From: Candidatus Formimonas warabiya | Lineage (GTDB): Bacteria; Bacillota; Dehalobacteriia; Dehalobacteriales; Dehalobacteriaceae | Reading direction: 5' to 3' | Assembly: GCF_002777255.1 (NCBI RefSeq) | Contig: NZ_CP017634.1 | Span: 1,190,903-1,254,902, forward strand | Length of the DNA: 64,000 nt | Part shown: in pieces, positions 8,752 through 17,994 of the stretch | Layout: each line of letters opens with the position of its first letter | Numbering within the stretch: the first letter of the stretch is position 1 | Notes under the pieces: model-generated | Database searches by the model: none | What the model was told of the DNA's origin: nothing | Seen by the model: the letters and a program-made list of their open reading frames with translations, nothing else | Translations under genes and position numbers: made by a program

Positions 8752-9315
8752 TTAGCTTTTTATTAAGGAAAAAGCTTCCGCCCTTGTCGCCTGGTTTGTG
8801 GCAAAAGTACCCCGTACTGCCGAAGTAAGGGTCATGGAACCCGGTTTTTTTACCCCCCGCATGGTCATGCACATATGCTCCGCTTCAATCACCACCAGTA
8901 CGCCCCGGGCATCCAACACCTCCATCACTGCATCCGCGATTTGGGCAGTCAGTCTCTCCTGAAGCTGGGGCCTCTTGGCAAAGCATTCTACGGTCCGGGC
9001 TAGTTTGGATAACCCGGTAATTTTTCCACTCTTCTTGGGAATATAGGCGACGTGAGCTTTGCCGTAAAAGGGCATTAAATGATGTTCGCACATGGAATAG
9101 CAGGGAATGTCCTTCACCAGCACCATTTCCTCATGCCTTTCATCGGCAAATTGCACCATCAAATGTTTCTTGGGATCTTCCCCTAACCCGGCAAATATTT
9201 CTTCGTACATCCGGGCCACTCTTTTGGGCGTATTTACCAGGCCCTCCCGGTCCGGATTTTCGCCGATGGCCTCTAAAATTTCTCTTACAGCCCGTTCGAT
9301 CCTATCCTTATCCAT
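8752..9315 (-). CDS. folE: GTP cyclohydrolase I
   Basis: 187 aa, type IA. It converts GTP to 7,8-dihydroneopterin triphosphate, the first step to folate and, through QueD, to preQ0/queuosine. The zinc-site motif [13 protein letters not shown] and the later [19 protein letters not shown] block with its ligand Cys are intact. The ATG has AAAGGAC upstream. It is directly downstream of queD and queE, so the three enzymes make a partial queuosine-precursor operon. Folate for the Wood-Ljungdahl methyl branch also depends on this step. Confidence 0.95.
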   Translation of the reverse strand: MDKDRIERAVREILEAIGENPDREGLVNTPKRVARMYEEIFAGLGEDPKKHLMVQFADERHEEMVLVKDIPCYSMCEHHLMPFYGKAHVAYIPKKSGKITGLSKLARTVECFAKRPQLQERLTAQIADAVMEVLDARGVLVVIEAEHMCMTMRGVKKPGSMTLTSAVRGTFATNQATRAEAFSLIKS

Positions 9316-9329
9316 GTCACTTGTCCTTT

Positions 9330-10067
9330 CTACAATTGATTTATCAATTTATGCACCTGAGGGATGACCCTCACATAACTTAATCTTAAACCGCACCGGT
9401 CCTGCAGGGCAATTACTTTTTCCGGCGGTATTTCTTTCACTTTTCCTACCGGCGTAACCGGTTGTAAGACCAGAGGTATCGACCGGTCTACCTTTTGGAT
9501 AATTTGGACCACTTTGTCTATTTCTTCCTCCCCCGTGTCTGCTGTAATAACTACTTTTACATAGACCTCCTTGGCGTGCGCAATGCGCAAAAAGTCTTCA
9601 TGCTGCCGCCACAAATCGACTCCCGCAGCACTAGGCAGTTTCATATCCATGCTGATGATCGCAAGAAAAGGCAGCACGCGCTCCAGCGCTTCGCATAATG
9701 TACCGTTGGTTTCTAAAAATACAGGACAGAGACCCTGAAAAAGAGCTAAAAATTCCCTCAAAAACTGTTCCTGAAGTAAAGGTTCCCCTCCTGTGATACT
9801 CAAAGAATGGTGTCTTGCTGGATGCAAACCCTTGATGATCAATAATAAATCACGGGGAGAAATGGGATTCTCATAGGATATAAAACTCTTTGAGCCGGGC
9901 GCCCTTTGCACAAAGAAAGAATCGGGGGGATGATGGAGCGTTTCCCCGGTATCACAATAGGTGCATCTTAAATTACACTGCCAAAAGCGCAGGAAAATCT
10001 GCCTTACGCCGAGATAAATCCCTTCTCCTTGAATAGAAGAAAAAATTTCTTGAATCCGAGCATCCAT
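9330..10067 (-). CDS. queE: 7-carboxy-7-deazaguanine synthase, radical SAM
   Basis: 245 aa from an ATG at 10067 preceded by GAGGG at 7 bases. An ATG at 10085 in the same frame overlaps the queD stop and is less likely. The radical-SAM cluster motif is C-x3-C-x2-C (CNLRCTYC, Cys 31, 35 and 38), and [10 protein letters not shown] is the SAM-binding glycine motif. It rearranges 6-carboxytetrahydropterin to 7-carboxy-7-deazaguanine. It sits between queD and folE. queC and queF are not in the window. Confidence 0.92.
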   Translation of the reverse strand: MDARIQEIFSSIQGEGIYLGVRQIFLRFWQCNLRCTYCDTGETLHHPPDSFFVQRAPGSKSFISYENPISPRDLLLIIKGLHPARHHSLSITGGEPLLQEQFLREFLALFQGLCPVFLETNGTLCEALERVLPFLAIISMDMKLPSAAGVDLWRQHEDFLRIAHAKEVYVKVVITADTGEEEIDKVVQIIQKVDRSIPLVLQPVTPVGKVKEIPPEKVIALQDRCGLRLSYVRVIPQVHKLINQL

Positions 10068-10077
10068 ATTCCATCCC

Positions 10078-10452
10078 TCACTCATGCCTGAAATAAGTGG
10101 CGGCAGCTCCCGTCGACTCCCAGACCGTCACGGCAAAAACCTCTACCTCGTTTTCTTTTAAAGAGTCGGCAAATTCTTGATAGATATAGGCACTAATATT
10201 CTCTGCAGTAGGGTTTACCAGGGAGAAATGGGGAAAATCATTTAGTAAGATGTGGTCCAGTCGATTGGTGATTTCCTTTAATTTACTTTTTAAGAGGGAA
10301 AAATCAATCAGCATCCCCGCCGTACCAAGTTTTTCTCCCCGAATTTTTGCCTCAACCTGCCAGGTATGGCCATGAATTTGGGCGCACTTTCCCTGATAGT
10401 CCCTGAGAAAATGGGCGGCGTCGAAATGTCCCCGAACGGTAAGCTCAAACAT
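10078..10452 (-). CDS. queD: 6-carboxytetrahydropterin synthase
   Basis: 124 aa from an ATG at 10452 with GGAGGAG seven bases upstream. The frame runs open to 10497 without support. Zinc ligands H14, H27 and H29 (FDAAHFL and QIHGHTW) and catalytic C23 are present. It turns dihydroneopterin triphosphate into 6-carboxytetrahydropterin on the preQ0 route. Its stop codon lies just before the queE start, which suggests coupling. It is the first gene of the que-folE operon. I saw no preQ1 riboswitch upstream. Confidence 0.93.
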   Translation of the reverse strand: MFELTVRGHFDAAHFLRDYQGKCAQIHGHTWQVEAKIRGEKLGTAGMLIDFSLLKSKLKEITNRLDHILLNDFPHFSLVNPTAENISAYIYQEFADSLKENEVEVFAVTVWESTGAAATYFRHE

Positions 10453-10540
10453 AAAGCTGCTCCTCCAAATAGAATCACTCTGATGTATTTTTTCCATAAT
10501 AGAAAATTAATTAACGTCAGGCGGTTGCCAATTTTATCTA

Positions 10541-10598
10541 GGCGAAATTTGGCTTGCACCAAACCTTTGGCGTAGGCACGCCATGCCTGCCAGATAAA
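10541..10598 (+). repeat. R1 repeat, degenerate copy A
   Basis: A GAAATTTGGCTTGCACCAA-type segment followed by TTTGGCGT resembles the left half of the R1 family (clear copies at 12112, 18805 and 62277) but lacks the GCCTTAGTTGCAC part. It lies in the leader of queD. Confidence 0.35.
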
Positions 10599-10751
10599 AA
10601 AACACGCCTGGAACGGCGCTTCCGGATTTCATTATAATTGTATGTATTTTAGCCATTACAGTCAAGCAAAACCCTCAAGTCCATCATTGAAAGTCATATT
10701 TTCTTTCCTTTTGCATAGATTGTACAAATGGATTTTAAAGGGGGTATTCTT

Positions 10752-11132
10752 TTGGCAATCCGGAACAAACTATCTTCCACATTGCCGGTGGGAATAAAAC
10801 CGGTTTTTCGTGGCTTGTTGGTCACCTATCTTTTAATCCTGATTCTCTCCCTCTTATTAGGCCTGGTTTTTTATTTCACCCCGTTAAGTGAAATTTGGAT
10901 GAATTCCCTGGGCGTAGCCATTACCACATTATCATTGTTTTTTGGGGGGCGTACGGCGGCAAAAGCTGCAGGAAATAGAGGATTATTTCATGGCCTCATC
11001 ATCGGTCTAATTTTTGTCATCTTGATGATCCTGATCTCCTTCTGCAAAGATATTGTTTGGTCTTCCGTAGCATTAAAAAGCGCCTACGCCTTGCTGGCAT
11101 CCGTGGTGGGAGGAATTTCCGGAGTGAAATGA
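10752..11132 (+). CDS. TIGR04086-type small membrane protein
   Basis: 126 aa with four membrane segments (roughly residues 18-40, 46-66, 74-96 and 104-124) and a Gly-rich, FFGGRTAAKAAGNRG central loop. This fits the TIGR04086/YrzE-like membrane family of Firmicutes, function unknown. The frame opens at an ATG at 10728, but AAAGGGGG lies between that codon and a TTG at 10752, at normal spacing, so TTG is the likely start. It ends before a bidirectional terminator shared with the convergent neighbour. Confidence 0.7.
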   Translation: MAIRNKLSSTLPVGIKPVFRGLLVTYLLILILSLLLGLVFYFTPLSEIWMNSLGVAITTLSLFFGGRTAAKAAGNRGLFHGLIIGLIFVILMILISFCKDIVWSSVALKSAYALLASVVGGISGVK

Positions 11133-11183
11133 TCCTGGGATGCCGTTTGTGCTTAAAAACCCGGTAACCGGACCCGGATCCGC

Positions 11184-11209
11184 AAAAAGCCCGAACCGAT
11201 CGGGCTTTT
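11184..11209. terminator. Bidirectional terminator
   Basis: AAAAGCCCGA and TCGGGCTTTT form a ten-base stem with flanking A and T runs. It serves the membrane protein gene on + and the lipoprotein-like gene on -, whose stop codon it touches. Confidence 0.85.
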
Positions 11210-12026
11210 ACTTTTCTATTTCCCAATGTCCGGAAATCTTATTTATTTTCCAGTCCAGATCATTGGTCTGCGTTAAAGATAATGTAACCGGGGTTTCTAA
11301 TGCTTGAGGCGTCAAAGGATTCCACAATACCACACCCTTCACCCAGGCTTGGTTTTCCTGAACCACAAAATCCTCTAAGTAAAAAACACAATAAACATCC
11401 GTCTTGCTCTTGGCCCAATCACTTTTTAACGAAGCCGTCAACTCTCCGCTTTTCCATAATTGCCCCAAAGGTGCCGATAAAAAGGAAGGAAGTTTTTCAA
11501 ATTGCCCCGCGGTAATGGTCTGATAGAATTCATCAACGAGTTCCACCGGCCTATTTACCTGGATGGAGCTGATCCTCCACCCATCCTTTTGTTTGGTAAA
11601 AGATAAAATTTCATTTTCATCATGCATCTTTTGTTTTGACGAAACCCAGTCTACCTTCCCCATCGCCCAGGCTAAACCATTTCTCTCATCCATTTTTTGC
11701 CCGGTAGCCAGAAACATCACAAAGTCAAGGGAGGGATCTTGCCTGACCTGAGTCTGCCATTTTTCCATATATCCGGAACGATACATTTCCACCCACCACT
11801 CAGGTGTCACCAAATCCTTAACTTTTCCCCAATTATTTTTTTCTACGGCATCATAAAATTGCACAACTAAATGGAACGGTTCCGGATCATCCTCGCTCCG
11901 GGTCTGATTCTGAGACGTTACAGATAATACCGCCCGGTCTTCTAATTCCGATAAATAAAAATGCTCCCCAAAATAGCCGAAAACGATCAGCAAAAAAAAC
12001 AGTGAGATGATTCGATAGGGTCTCAT
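11208..12026 (-). CDS. Membrane-anchored extracytoplasmic protein of unknown function
   Basis: 272 aa. It starts with RPYR and a single hydrophobic segment (about residues 5-22) that looks like an uncleaved anchor. The rest is polar and probably faces outward. Two similar halves, near residues 45-160 and 165-272, each hold a short helix followed by a curved beta-sheet pattern (FYDAVEKNNW... and FYQTITAGQF...), as in NTF2-like or DUF4878-like domains. An ATG at 12041 is five codons upstream. GAGGCGG favours the second ATG at 12026. Function not recognised. It stands alone between terminators. Confidence 0.6.
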   Translation of the reverse strand: MRPYRIISLFFLLIVFGYFGEHFYLSELEDRAVLSVTSQNQTRSEDDPEPFHLVVQFYDAVEKNNWGKVKDLVTPEWWVEMYRSGYMEKWQTQVRQDPSLDFVMFLATGQKMDERNGLAWAMGKVDWVSSKQKMHDENEILSFTKQKDGWRISSIQVNRPVELVDEFYQTITAGQFEKLPSFLSAPLGQLWKSGELTASLKSDWAKSKTDVYCVFYLEDFVVQENQAWVKGVVLWNPLTPQALETPVTLSLTQTNDLDWKINKISGHWEIEK

Positions 12027-12090
12027 AGCCCACCGCCTCATACATCATTCTATCTAAGCATAGTGGGGGCAGGTGATTTTTATGACATCT

Positions 12091-12113
12091 AAAAAGCCCC
12101 GCCGGGCTTTTTT
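12091..12113. terminator. Terminator hairpin
   Basis: AAAAAGCCC-CGCC-GGGCTTTTTTT, with an A run on one side and a T run on the other. It could work in both directions. R1 copy B begins directly at its T run. Confidence 0.75.
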
Positions 12114-12213
12114 TCACTTTCAAAATTTATAAGTATTAAAAGGTTGAAAGTATACGTGCAACTTAGGCCTCCGCCCTCGCCAGAGGCTTGGCGCAAGCCA
12201 AGTTCTCTAAGGG
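12112..12213 (-). repeat. R1 repeat, copy B
   Basis: On the minus strand it reads AACTTGGCTTGCGCCAAG, CCTCTGGCG, GGCGGAGGCCTAAGTTGCAC, then TATACTTTCAACC and TTGAAAGTGAAAA. Copy C at 18805-18899 matches nearly throughout. It contains the hairpin CTTGGC-TTGC-GCCAAG. Its right end runs straight into a terminator T run, as in copy C. Confidence 0.75.
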
Positions 12214-12224
12214 ATCCGGTTGAG

Positions 12225-12261
12225 GGAAAAAAAGAAGATGCGCGTTAAATCGCATCTTCTT
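12225..12261 (-). terminator. Terminator after spoVM
   Basis: AAGAAGATGCG and CGCATCTTCTT form an 11-base stem, followed on the minus strand by seven T. It begins at the spoVM stop codon and ends the psd-pssA-spoVM run. Confidence 0.85.
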
Positions 12262-12328
12262 ATTGCCGTAAGGCCTTCTTTAATACTTTTCTCAAAAACT
12301 GGGGTAATTTAATGAAATAGATCCGCAC
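12260..12328 (-). CDS. spoVM: SpoVM-like 22-residue sporulation peptide
   Basis: The frame GTG-to-TAA encodes MRIYFIKLPQF followed by LRKVLKKALRQ. B. subtilis SpoVM begins MKFYTIKLPKFL, and this peptide shares its size, the aromatic-IKLPxFL core and the amphipathic basic C-terminal helix. SpoVM senses the positive curvature of the forespore membrane and anchors SpoIVA at the start of coat assembly. AGGAG precedes the GTG by about 9 bases and a terminator follows the stop. This copy lacks the GG after FL seen in Bacillus. It lies 70 bases downstream of pssA. It is too short for ordinary gene callers. Confidence 0.8.
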   Translation of the reverse strand: MRIYFIKLPQFLRKVLKKALRQ

Positions 12329-12399
12329 AGTCTATCACTCCTTCTGATCTTACCCTCAAAATATCTTATTTCAGAAGAAGTAAATTGGTGATAAAAAAA

Positions 12400-12903
12400 T
12401 TAAAATTTGGGAACTTTTATTTTGCTGATCATCAGGAAAGCTAACAGAACGGTGATCAGCAAAAAGGCGATGGGGCTAATCCTGTTGGCGATCAAATTTA
12501 GTAAGGCTAAAAAACTGCCTGCTGCCGTAATGGGAACCCCCACAAAATAGCCGGATATATTTTGCACATTAAAGCGGGCCAAGCGCAGGGCCCCGGCCAC
12601 AGCAAACCAAATAACGGCCAGTAATCCCAGCCATTGATAGGAAACCAATATTTGAGCATAGACCAGGATGGCTGGAGCTACGCCGAAAGAAACCACATCG
12701 GCCAATGAGTCCAATTCCTTGCCGAAGTCGGATGAAGCCTCAAGCTTTCGGGCAATTTTTCCGTCTAAAGCGTCCATCACCATGGAAAGCAGAATCATTG
12801 CCGCAGCCAATTGATACTGATCAGATAATATATAACTAATGGACAATACGCCAAAAAACATGTTGGCGATCGTAAACAAAGACGGAACAATACTTAAACC
12901 CAC
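12400..12903 (-). CDS. pssA: CDP-diacylglycerol-serine O-phosphatidyltransferase
   Basis: 167 aa integral membrane enzyme. The CDP-alcohol phosphotransferase signature DG-x2-AR-x8-G-x3-D-x3-D is intact (DALDGKIARKL, then DFGKELDSLAD). It makes phosphatidylserine from CDP-diacylglycerol and serine, which the next enzyme, Psd, decarboxylates. A GTG at 12912 is in frame, but the GTG at 12903 overlaps the psd stop (TAGTG) and has GGAAGGTGG at good spacing, so coupling from psd is likely. Four to six membrane helices. Gram-positive short type. Confidence 0.9.
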   Translation of the reverse strand: MGLSIVPSLFTIANMFFGVLSISYILSDQYQLAAAMILLSMVMDALDGKIARKLEASSDFGKELDSLADVVSFGVAPAILVYAQILVSYQWLGLLAVIWFAVAGALRLARFNVQNISGYFVGVPITAAGSFLALLNLIANRISPIAFLLITVLLAFLMISKIKVPKF

Positions 12904-13535
12904 TAATACCACCTTCCAATCACCGTTAATCCACCTTTTACCTTACTACCCTTCTGCACAGAAACAGAACAACTCAGAGGAAGATATACTTCCGTACACG
13001 ATCCAAACTTAATAATGCCGAAACGTTCCCCCTGACACAAAGTATCCCCCATCTTGGCCCAGCACACAATACGCCGGGCAATAAAACCCGTAATTTGACA
13101 CACCATCACCTTTGTTTTTCCGGTATTGATCACCAGGTAATTCCGTTCATTGATATCCGAGGCATGGCTTTTAAAAGCGGGCAAAAATTTACCCGGCACG
13201 TATTTTATTTTTTCTACCGTCCCAGTTACAGGAGTCCGGTTAAAATGGACATTAAAAATATTTAAGAAAATGGAAACCCTCCATACTTCTTCCCCTAAAA
13301 ATTCCGGCTCCCACACTTTGTCTACACTCATCACCACACCGTCGGCAGGAGATAAGGCCAGGCATTCCTGAGAATTGATCTTTCTCGGCGGATTCCGGAA
13401 AAAATAGAGGGAAAATATAAAAATAATTCCCGGAACCAAGCCCAACCACGGAGAGAATTTATACAGCAGCAGTGCCAAAAATCCGCTCACGAGAAGAAAA
13501 GGAAAGGATTCTTTTGCCACCGGGAGATTATTCAT
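12903..13535 (-). CDS. psd: Phosphatidylserine decarboxylase (short type)
   Basis: 210 aa from an ATG at 13535 with GGAGG eight bases upstream. The open frame reaches 13637, but that part overlaps the dinG end. Two N-terminal membrane segments (about residues 8-48) are followed by the catalytic domain. The self-processing site reads KFGSCTE: cleavage before the Ser creates the pyruvoyl group, as in the LGST motif of E. coli Psd. His residues in FNVHFNRTP belong to the active site. It makes phosphatidylethanolamine from the PssA product. Forms psd-pssA-spoVM. Confidence 0.9.
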   Translation of the reverse strand: MNNLPVAKESFPFLLVSGFLALLLYKFSPWLGLVPGIIFIFSLYFFRNPPRKINSQECLALSPADGVVMSVDKVWEPEFLGEEVWRVSIFLNIFNVHFNRTPVTGTVEKIKYVPGKFLPAFKSHASDINERNYLVINTGKTKVMVCQITGFIARRIVCWAKMGDTLCQGERFGIIKFGSCTEVYLPLSCSVSVQKGSKVKGGLTVIGRWY

Positions 13536-13606
13536 ACACCATCCTCCTTCCCCCAATTCATGATTATTTATTTTATCACCTTTTATGCCTCTAAGAAAGA
13601 AAAACT

Positions 13607-16450
13607 TTACTGGCGTAATCCTTTTGTGTGCATCCATTCTTTGATTATTTTAGCCAATTCATCCGTATTATCTACGGTGATTTTTACTTTTGGCAAGGAT
13701 TTAAGAAATGTTTCCCCGTATTTTTTCTCATATAATCTTCTATCCAAAACAGAGATCACGCCAAAATCCGAATGGGACCGGATTAAGCGGCCAAAGCCCT
13801 GTTTAAACCGGATAATCGCCTGGGGAAGGCTGTAGCGACGAAAGCCGTTAATATGCAAAGCCCGGTACCGGTCCAATCGGGCAGATACCGTAGGCAATGT
13901 GGGCGGCCAAAAAGGCAGCTTGACGATAATCACGGAGGTTAGTGCCTCACCTACCACATCAATTCCTTCCCAAAAACTATTGGCGCCCAGGATCACACTG
14001 TTTTCTCTCGTTTTAAAGGACTCCAGCACCTTTGTCCTGCTCCCTGTAAGGCCATGGGCATAAACGGTAATCCCTTCCTGCCGCAAAGGACCTTTTATTT
14101 TCTCAAATACCTGTTTCAGTTGATGATGGGAGGTAAAAAGCACCAGCGTACGTCCTTTGGAAGCAGCAATCAGTTTGATTAAAGCATGGGCTACACCATC
14201 ACTAAACAAGAACTCCGGTGCCACACTAGGATCGGGTAAATCAGAAGCAATGCTCAACAACACATTTTCCTCAAAGGCAAAGGGTGATTCCAACTGCATC
14301 ACACGTACGGGGGCAGGAGATAAATCCATGCCGATACTCTCGGAAAAGAACCCAAAATCGCCTCCCACTGCTAAGGTGGCAGAGGTAAGCACCACGGAAG
14401 ACTTAGCGGAAAAAAGGTATTGATGCAGTTGTTCCCTCACCTCCACAGGAGCCGTATGGAGCAAAGGATAACTATTTTCTCCGCTGTACTCCACCCAGCT
14501 GACAAAATAATCCTCATCCCCTTCGATGACAACTTTTAAATCCCGGATCAGTTGATGCAAGGTAGATAACAATAAATTAATCTCATGGCTTTCGACAATC
14601 TCCAGGCCAAATCCTGATTCTGCCAAACTGATTTTTTCTCCGCTGGCAAGAAGAATTTTCATCAGTTCTTTCATCTTAACCATTAGATTGTCCCCGGCAG
14701 CCAAAATCCCTTCCCATTTTTCTGTGCACCGGTGGGATGGCAGGATGCGCACGGTCCGGGAATGAAGGCCCCCTGATGAAGAATCATGACTCAAAAATGC
14801 GTCCAGCACAGCGAAAAATTCCCCGGCATATTTGATACATTCCCCAACAACAGGTGCCGCTTCATGCATGCTGTTTACCAGGCCCTGCTTGATGTCTTCG
14901 TCCAAAAAGTCCCATGGAGCTGCTTTGTGGGCAAGATGGTCCAGCACCCCGGCAGGATAATTGGCGCCCGATTTTTTTACCCGGTTAAAGATGGCGATCA
15001 AATCAAAAAACCCGATTTCGGCGCCGAATTGATCCTCGGCAACTTTCTCCAGATGATGGGCTTCATCAATGATCAGGTACTTAAAATCCGGAAGAATATT
15101 ATCATTAGCGGCAGCATTGGCCAACAATAAAGAGTGATTGACAATGACCACATGAGAGAGTTCCGCCAGTTTCTTCGCCCGGGAGACAAAACAATTTCCC
15201 CGGTAGAACTTACATTTTGCCCCAAAACAGGTGTCTCTTCCGGCAGCAAAGCGCTGCCAATCCAGTAATTCTTTTCTGGCCAGGGATAACTCGCTGCCAT
15301 CCCCGGTTTCGGTTTGACTGAGCCATAAAACCAGCCGCATCATAAAACCTTGCCCTTCACCACCGGCCTCTTCCAGCCAGTGCTCCCATTTTCTGAGGCA
15401 AAGATAATGGCTTCGGCCTTTAATGACCGCGGCATGAAAATCCAGGCCCAGTATTTCTCCCGCTAAGGGAATGTCCTTGTTGATCAACTGTTCCTGAAGG
15501 TTAATGGTATGGGTGCTGACAACTACTTTTTTCCCCGATTTTACACTCCACAGGAGGGCCGGTAACAAATAGGCCAAAGATTTCCCGGTCCCGGTACCTG
15601 CTTCCACCACCAAATGCTGGTCTTTGTTAAAACTGTCTGATACGGCCTGAGCCATTTCTTCCTGCTGCCTTCGGTATTGAAAAGCGTCCAGTATGGCGCT
15701 CAGATGTCCTCCGGGCTGAAACAAACGGTCAATTTCCGGTTGGGAAATCCGATAATTTTCATTCTTTTCTTTGATGAAGCTGGAAGAGAAAAGCCCTTTA
15801 TTCGTGTCCCCCATGAGAACCAACTGCCGGGAACCAATCTTATCCTGGGGAAAAAAACGTGCCCGGGCAGAGAATTCTTGGGTGATCAATGCCGAGACCC
15901 CGCTCTGGTGGTTTTGGGCCAACCGGTACAGTGTGGTTAAAACAGGAAAATCTACTTTTTTTAACTCTTCTAAAAGATGAAGAAATAAAAAGGCTGTCGT
16001 CCTGGCATCCCCTAAAGCACGGTGGGCGTAAATATGATCCATACCCAAGGAGCGCGCCAAATCACCAAGAGAATATCCCGTTTCGTAAGGGAGCAATATT
16101 TTGGCCAATTCCACAGTGTCCAGCCACACATAATTTCCCCTTAAGTAAGGCTGCAAAAATCCCCGGTCAAAGAAGATATTATGTCCTACCAGGACCCCAT
16201 TGTGCAGAAATTCTTCCAAATCACCAATCACTTCTGTAATGACCGGCTTATGCTCCACCATTTCCGGGCTGATTCCCGTTAGTTCCGTAATTTCTTGGGG
16301 GATGGCGCTTCGGGGATTGATCAAGGTAGAAAACTCTTCACATAATACTCCGTGTCCTATTTTAACTGCCCCAATCTCAATTATTTGATCCGTTTGGGGA
16401 TTCAAGCCGGTCGTTTCCAGGTCTAAAACCACATAATCCACCTTAACCAA
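13607..16450 (-). CDS. dinG: DnaQ-DinG fusion: exonuclease/ATP-dependent helicase
   Basis: 947 aa. The N-terminal third is a DEDDh 3'-5' exonuclease (DLETTG at 10-15, GHNIFFD, then HRALGDARTT). The remainder is an XPD/DinG superfamily 2 helicase with Walker A AGTGTGKS, DEAH box IIDEAHHLEK and a C-terminal motif VI near FGRLIRS. Four Cys (RSHYLCLRK, then DTCFGAKCKFYRGNC with C-x4-C-x5-C spacing) suit a [4Fe-4S] cluster as in E. coli DinG and XPD, unlike the cluster-less B. subtilis protein. It is likely a DNA-repair helicase/nuclease. Stand-alone gene, 71 bases upstream of psd. Confidence 0.92.
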   Translation of the reverse strand: MVKVDYVVLDLETTGLNPQTDQIIEIGAVKIGHGVLCEEFSTLINPRSAIPQEITELTGISPEMVEHKPVITEVIGDLEEFLHNGVLVGHNIFFDRGFLQPYLRGNYVWLDTVELAKILLPYETGYSLGDLARSLGMDHIYAHRALGDARTTAFLFLHLLEELKKVDFPVLTTLYRLAQNHQSGVSALITQEFSARARFFPQDKIGSRQLVLMGDTNKGLFSSSFIKEKNENYRISQPEIDRLFQPGGHLSAILDAFQYRRQQEEMAQAVSDSFNKDQHLVVEAGTGTGKSLAYLLPALLWSVKSGKKVVVSTHTINLQEQLINKDIPLAGEILGLDFHAAVIKGRSHYLCLRKWEHWLEEAGGEGQGFMMRLVLWLSQTETGDGSELSLARKELLDWQRFAAGRDTCFGAKCKFYRGNCFVSRAKKLAELSHVVIVNHSLLLANAAANDNILPDFKYLIIDEAHHLEKVAEDQFGAEIGFFDLIAIFNRVKKSGANYPAGVLDHLAHKAAPWDFLDEDIKQGLVNSMHEAAPVVGECIKYAGEFFAVLDAFLSHDSSSGGLHSRTVRILPSHRCTEKWEGILAAGDNLMVKMKELMKILLASGEKISLAESGFGLEIVESHEINLLLSTLHQLIRDLKVVIEGDEDYFVSWVEYSGENSYPLLHTAPVEVREQLHQYLFSAKSSVVLTSATLAVGGDFGFFSESIGMDLSPAPVRVMQLESPFAFEENVLLSIASDLPDPSVAPEFLFSDGVAHALIKLIAASKGRTLVLFTSHHQLKQVFEKIKGPLRQEGITVYAHGLTGSRTKVLESFKTRENSVILGANSFWEGIDVVGEALTSVIIVKLPFWPPTLPTVSARLDRYRALHINGFRRYSLPQAIIRFKQGFGRLIRSHSDFGVISVLDRRLYEKKYGETFLKSLPKVKITVDNTDELAKIIKEWMHTKGLRQ

Positions 16451-16535
16451 AACTCCTTTCTTTCTCCTCTTGATTCCACGACCAGTAACCTTATTCCTTC
16501 CATCGCCAAAGAAAAAGGTGCAATTTTACCGAAAA

Positions 16536-16562
16536 AAAAAAGACCCCGCAGCGGAGGTCTTC
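16536..16562 (-). terminator. Terminator after malic enzyme
   Basis: AAGACC-x-CCGC and GCGG-x-GGTCTT pair, and ten T follow on the minus strand. Confidence 0.85.
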
Positions 16563-16570
16563 AGTAATAT

Positions 16571-17800
16571 TTAGGCGATGGTATACATCTCACGGCAGTG
16601 CCGGGCTACCCAGTCCGGATCCACCTGCTTTCCGGCCACACCGCTCTCCATAGCTGCTTTTGCCACCGCAGCGGCTACAGCCGGTCCTACATCAGGATGA
16701 AATGCTTTGGGGATCACATATTCCGGAGACAATTCTTCATCTTTCACCTGGGCAGCAATGGCATATGCTGCCGCCACTTTCATTTCCTCATTAATATCCC
16801 GCGCTGCCACATCAAGAGCGCCCCGGAACACGCCCGGAAAGGCCAGAACATTGTTTACTTGATTGGGATAATCGGATCGTCCGGTACAAATCACGGCGGC
16901 GCCGGCTTCTTGGGCGTCTTCAGGCATGATTTCCGGCGTCGGATTTGACATCGCCATCACAATCGCCCCGGGATTCATGGCAGCAACCATTTCTTTTGTG
17001 ACCAACCCGGGACCGGATACGCCGATGAAAACGTCTGCTCCTTTAAAAGCATCTGCCAAGGTTCCTTCTAACCGCCCCCGGTTGGTAATTCTGGCTATCT
17101 CTTCCTTCTCGGGGTTCATGCCGTTTTTGCGGCCCTCGTAAATAATCCCGGTGCGGTCGCACATAATCACATCTTTTACACCCATGCTCATTAACAGCTT
17201 GATCACAGCAATACCTGCCGCTCCGGCCCCACAGGTGATGACCCGAATCTGATCTAATTTCTTGTGAACAATTTTCAAAGCGTTAATTAAGCCTGCCATG
17301 GTCACAATGGCGGTCCCATGCTGGTCATCGTGAAAAATGGCCATCTTGGTTTCTTGTTTTAAACGCTGCTCAATCTCAAAACATCTGGGGGCAGAAATAT
17401 CCTCCAGGTTAATCCCGGCAAAGGTCGGTTCCAGGAGTTTCACAAACTGAACAATCTCATCCGGATTCTTCGTTCCCACGCAAATGGGAAATGCGTCCAC
17501 TCCGCCGAAAGCCTTAAACAAAACACATTTTCCTTCCATGACGGGAAGTCCGGCTTCCGGTCCAATATCCCCCAAGCCTAAAACCGCTGTACCATCTGAG
17601 ACTACAGCTACCATATTCCACCGGCGGGTATACTTATTCACCGCGGAAACATCTTTGCTGATTACCCGGCAAGGCTCAGCAACGCCAGGGGTATAGGCCA
17701 AACTCAATTCACTTTCATTGGTCACAGGAGCTAATGGGGCAATTTCAATTTTTCCCTTTTTTTCTTCATGCAGCAGTAAGGATTCCTGATAAACATCCAT
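16571..17800 (-). CDS. NAD(P)-dependent malic enzyme
   Basis: 409 aa from an ATG at 17800 with AGAGAGG upstream. A longer frame to 17857 has no ribosome site. It has the short bacterial malic-enzyme layout: catalytic domain with YTPGVAEPC near the N-terminus, [17 protein letters not shown] and [11 protein letters not shown], then a Rossmann domain with the GAGAAG nucleotide site. It decarboxylates malate to pyruvate and CO2, or works in reverse. Next to the methylmalonyl-CoA operon it can connect pyruvate with the C4 acids of the succinate/propionate branch. Coenzyme preference cannot be read here. Monocistronic. Confidence 0.93.
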   Translation of the reverse strand: MDVYQESLLLHEEKKGKIEIAPLAPVTNESELSLAYTPGVAEPCRVISKDVSAVNKYTRRWNMVAVVSDGTAVLGLGDIGPEAGLPVMEGKCVLFKAFGGVDAFPICVGTKNPDEIVQFVKLLEPTFAGINLEDISAPRCFEIEQRLKQETKMAIFHDDQHGTAIVTMAGLINALKIVHKKLDQIRVITCGAGAAGIAVIKLLMSMGVKDVIMCDRTGIIYEGRKNGMNPEKEEIARITNRGRLEGTLADAFKGADVFIGVSGPGLVTKEMVAAMNPGAIVMAMSNPTPEIMPEDAQEAGAAVICTGRSDYPNQVNNVLAFPGVFRGALDVAARDINEEMKVAAAYAIAAQVKDEELSPEYVIPKAFHPDVGPAVAAAVAKAAMESGVAGKQVDPDWVARHCREMYTIA

Positions 17801-17994
17801 CAAACAAAGGTCCTCTCTTTCATTTATTGTGCAAACGGTAAGCAAAACGGCAGGCACATGAGATCACAAACGGTTATTCAATAGTGTCTTCTAGCTGTTT
17901 TCGGCATTTTCCTGCTGATTTTACTCCTTTAAAAGTAATTTAAATTGGATCGCATGCGTTTATATTTTGAATCTACTGACTTTTCTTTTTCTCA

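Noticed and set aside
10498..10751. preQ1 riboswitch in front of queD
   Set aside because: The expected preQ1-I aptamer and A-rich tail were not found; the GC-rich hairpins there resemble a degenerate R1 repeat.
15677..16239. Three plus-strand frames opposite the DnaQ domain
   Set aside because: All antisense to the exonuclease domain with intact motifs.
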